NCBI GenBank assembly: GCA_044346745.1
Contig: JBIIYQ010000071.1
Span: 1 to 15,277 of the forward strand
Source of the DNA: UKL13-2 sp044346745
GTDB taxonomy: Bacteria > Pseudomonadota > Gammaproteobacteria > Burkholderiales > Usitatibacteraceae
Length of the DNA: 15,277 nt
Direction: 5' to 3'
Numbering within the stretch: position 1 is the first letter of the stretch; each line of letters opens with the position of its first letter. The notes beneath the pieces are model-generated. The model saw only the letters and a program-made list of their open reading frames with translations. It did not search any database and was not told where the DNA came from. This document shows, in pieces, positions 13,284 to 15,277 of the stretch. The translations under genes and the position numbers were made by a program.

Positions 13284-14593
13284 GTGCGGTTGAATCTTCC
13301 CTACGTTTGCCGGCGGTTTCCCGCGCCACTGGATCGGTTGTGTTGCCCGGCTCAAAGTCGATCTCGAACAGGACATTGTTGTTAGCCGCGTTGAGTGATG
13401 GCGTGACCGACGTGCGGGGACTGCTGCAGTCCGACGATACGGCGGTTATGCTGGCGGCGCTTGGCAAACTCGGCGTCAAAGTCGATGCAATTGGCGGTGA
13501 TGACTATCGTGTCTTCGGTTGCGGCGGTAGTTTTCCCGTCGCCGATGCGACGCTGTTCCTCGGCAACGCAGGTACTGCCTTCCGTCCGCTCACCGCCGCG
13601 CTTGCGCTGCAATCGGGCGAGCGTCGTTACCAGCTCGACGGTGTGCCGCGCATGCGCGAGCGTCCAATCGGCGATCTGGTCGATGGACTAGCGCCCCTCG
13701 GCGCTAGGATCGAGTACACCGGCCAACGCGGCTTCCCGCCCTTGGTTGTTTCCGGACGAACACAAACGACGGTAGATCGAATCTCGGTTCGCGGAGATGT
13801 ATCGAGTCAGTTTCTCTCGGCGTTATTGATGGCGTTGCCGCTTACCAAGTCGAAGGTGACGGTAGAAGTCGTCGGCGAACTTATTTCTAAACCGTATGTT
13901 GAGATCACGCTGAATTTGATGGCGCGTTTCGGCGTTGTCGTGGAGCGAAATGGATGGCGCAAGTTTACGCTGGCGTCGGATGCCGCATATCGTTCCCCTC
14001 AGGAAATTAATGTCGAAGGTGACGCGTCAAGTGCGTCATATTTCCTCGCGGCTGGGGCGATCAGTGGTGGACCGGTGCGCGTGACACGGGTTGGTCGTAG
14101 CAGTATTCAAGGTGATGTCAAGTTCGCAGATGCGCTTTCCGCAATGGGGGCGACGGTCAGCATGGGGGACGATTGGATTGAGGCTTCGCGGCCGGCCCAT
14201 GAACGCCTGCATGCGATCGATGCCGATTTCAATCACATCCCGGATGCCGCGATGACGATAGCCATACTCGCGCTGTTTGCGGATGGCACAACAACGATTC
14301 GAAACATTGCCAGTTGGCGCGTGAAAGAAACCGACAGGATTGCGGCAATGGCGAAGGAGCTTCGAAAATTGGGGGCAGGGGTCGTTGAAGGTGCAGATTT
14401 CATTGCTGTGACGCCACCCCTCTCCGGTAAGTTGGCATCGGGCGTATCGATTGATACCTATGATGATCACCGTATGGCGATGTGTTTCTCCCTGGTCGCG
14501 CTGGCTGGCGTGGATGTCGTCATCAACGACCCCGCCTGCGTCGGCAAGACGTTTCCCGGCTATTTCGAGGCTTTTCGGAGCTTGGTGTCATGA
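13280..14593 (+). CDS. aroA: 3-phosphoshikimate 1-carboxyvinyltransferase (EPSP synthase)
   Basis: 437-aa enzyme joining shikimate-3-phosphate and PEP, the sixth step of the shikimate pathway. PGSKSISNR (23-31) carries the substrate Lys26. LGNAGTAFRP (94-103) is the PEP/glyphosate loop of class I enzymes, with Gly98, Thr99 and Pro103 unchanged; Phe replaces the Met of E. coli, as in many betaproteobacteria. RERPIGDLVDGL, DVSSQFLSALL, WRVKETDR and YDDHRMAM complete the double inside-out barrel. AGGA lies 9 nt before the ATG, which overlaps the tyrA stop; the aroA stop overlaps the cmk start. The product EPSP feeds chorismate synthase, which is not encoded in this window. Confidence 0.97.
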   Translation: MSAVESSLRLPAVSRATGSVVLPGSKSISNRTLLLAALSDGVTDVRGLLQSDDTAVMLAALGKLGVKVDAIGGDDYRVFGCGGSFPVADATLFLGNAGTAFRPLTAALALQSGERRYQLDGVPRMRERPIGDLVDGLAPLGARIEYTGQRGFPPLVVSGRTQTTVDRISVRGDVSSQFLSALLMALPLTKSKVTVEVVGELISKPYVEITLNLMARFGVVVERNGWRKFTLASDAAYRSPQEINVEGDASSASYFLAAGAISGGPVRVTRVGRSSIQGDVKFADALSAMGATVSMGDDWIEASRPAHERLHAIDADFNHIPDAAMTIAILALFADGTTTIRNIASWRVKETDRIAAMAKELRKLGAGVVEGADFIAVTPPLSGKLASGVSIDTYDDHRMAMCFSLVALAGVDVVINDPACVGKTFPGYFEAFRSLVS

Positions 14594-15276
14594 CCAGAGC
14601 AACGGCGGACGCAATCCCAGTGATTGCAATAGACGGCCCAACCGCCTCGGGCAAGGGGACGGTTGCGCAGCGAGTTGCAGAAGCACTCGGCTTTCACTAT
14701 CTAGATTCCGGTGCGTTATACCGGCTCACGGCACTCGCAGCACAGCAGCAAGGCATTGATTTAAATGATGAAAATCAAGTTGCCGAAGTGGCGAGAAACC
14801 TAAACCTGCAGTTTCTGGGTGAAAAAGTGATTCTTGACGGCGAAGATGTTTCAGAGACGATCCGCACCGAGAGCGCCAGTCAAAACGCGTCCCGGGTAGC
14901 GGCTTTTCCAGCCGTTCGCGATGCGCTGACCGAGCGCCAACGTGCGTTTCGGGTTGCACCCGGGCTCGTCTGTGACGGCCGAGATATGGCGTCGGTGATT
15001 TTTCCGGACGCGCAACTGAAGATCTTTCTGACCGCGAGTGTCGAGGCGCGGGCCGAAAGACGCACTAACCAGTTGAAACAAAAAGGAATCTCTGCGATAC
15101 TGGCGGACGTTGTGAAGGAATTACGCATCCGTGACGAACGCGATTCAAACCGCCAAGTTGCGCCGCTCAAGAAATTAGATGACGCGTATCTGCTTGATAC
15201 AACAGCGATTTCTGCCAATGCGGCAGTTGAGCAGGTGCTGAAGTGGGCCAAAGACACAATCTGGCTTGCGCGGTAA
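14590..15276 (+). CDS. cmk: Cytidylate kinase
   Basis: 228-aa soluble nucleoside monophosphate kinase making CDP and dCDP from CMP and dCMP with ATP. The P-loop is GPTASGKGT (16-24), followed by LDSGALYR. The NMP-binding DGRDMASVIFPDA differs from the common DGRDxGTVVFPDA by Ala-Ser for Gly-Thr. The lid/CMP region is RDERDSNRQVAPLKKLDDAYLLDTT. The frame is open back to 14482, but the ATG at 14590 is chosen because it directly precedes the P-loop strand, has GGAG 9 nt upstream and overlaps the aroA stop (ATGA). The stop TAA ends one base before the window edge, so the gene is complete. rpsA usually follows in betaproteobacteria, but it would lie outside. Confidence 0.96.
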   Translation: MTRATADAIPVIAIDGPTASGKGTVAQRVAEALGFHYLDSGALYRLTALAAQQQGIDLNDENQVAEVARNLNLQFLGEKVILDGEDVSETIRTESASQNASRVAAFPAVRDALTERQRAFRVAPGLVCDGRDMASVIFPDAQLKIFLTASVEARAERRTNQLKQKGISAILADVVKELRIRDERDSNRQVAPLKKLDDAYLLDTTAISANAAVEQVLKWAKDTIWLAR

Positions 15277-15277
15277 C

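Noticed and set aside
13559..13588. Phe in the AroA PEP loop (LGNAGTAFRP) as a glyphosate-tolerance change
   Set aside because: The key Gly, Thr and Pro are unchanged and Phe at this place is common in betaproteobacterial AroA.

Overview
The window looks like a chromosomal housekeeping region of a betaproteobacterium. The basis is the gene order gyrA - serC - pheA - hisC - tyrA - aroA - cmk, with ompA, ubiG and gph on the other side of a divergent promoter region. I recall that arrangement from Burkholderiales, Nitrosomonadales and relatives. Coding density is high, GC is moderate (mid-50s by eye), and no mobile element, phage gene, tRNA or CRISPR array is visible. The genus cannot be fixed from the sequence. 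The tmRNA tag (ANDENYALAA) differs from the ANDERFALAA tag I recall for most Burkholderiales.

Left arm, minus strand (1-4869). Reading leftward from the centre: a short OmpA-family outer-membrane protein ending in a strong intrinsic terminator; an MtaD-type adenosine-derivative deaminase/amidohydrolase; ubiG (ubiquinone O-methyltransferase); a Tat-exported DUF1501 protein; a HAD-family phosphoglycolate phosphatase (gph); and the 5' 150 nt of the tmRNA gene ssrA, which runs off the window edge. mtaD, ubiG, DUF1501 and gph are separated by only 2-37 bp and probably form one transcription unit. ssrA appears to have its own extended -10 promoter.

Centre (4870-5444). About 575 bp without a convincing gene separates ompA (leftward) from gyrA (rightward). 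It holds a plausible ompA promoter, a weaker gyrA promoter candidate, and a cluster of GCACAA/TTGTGC inverted repeats, one nested inside a second inverted repeat that can fold with a GUAA tetraloop. This is the least explained part of the window.

Right arm, plus strand (5445-15276). gyrA is followed by a methionine-rich exported DUF2059 protein, serC, a small two-helix membrane protein of unknown function, pheA, hisC, tyrA, aroA and cmk. Four ATGA stop/start overlaps and two gaps under 10 bp mark it as an operon. serC makes phosphoserine. aroA, pheA, tyrA and a HisC-type aminotransferase cover the shikimate-to-Phe/Tyr steps. cmk supplies CDP, and rpsA would be expected just beyond the right edge.

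I did not find an unmistakably new system. The items most worth a second look are the ompA/gyrA inverted repeats, the unknown membrane protein coupled to pheA, the DUF1501 gene inside the ubiG-gph group, a Phe-containing short reading frame overlapping the tyrA start, and the pairing of a SAH-producing methyltransferase with a possible SAH deaminase.
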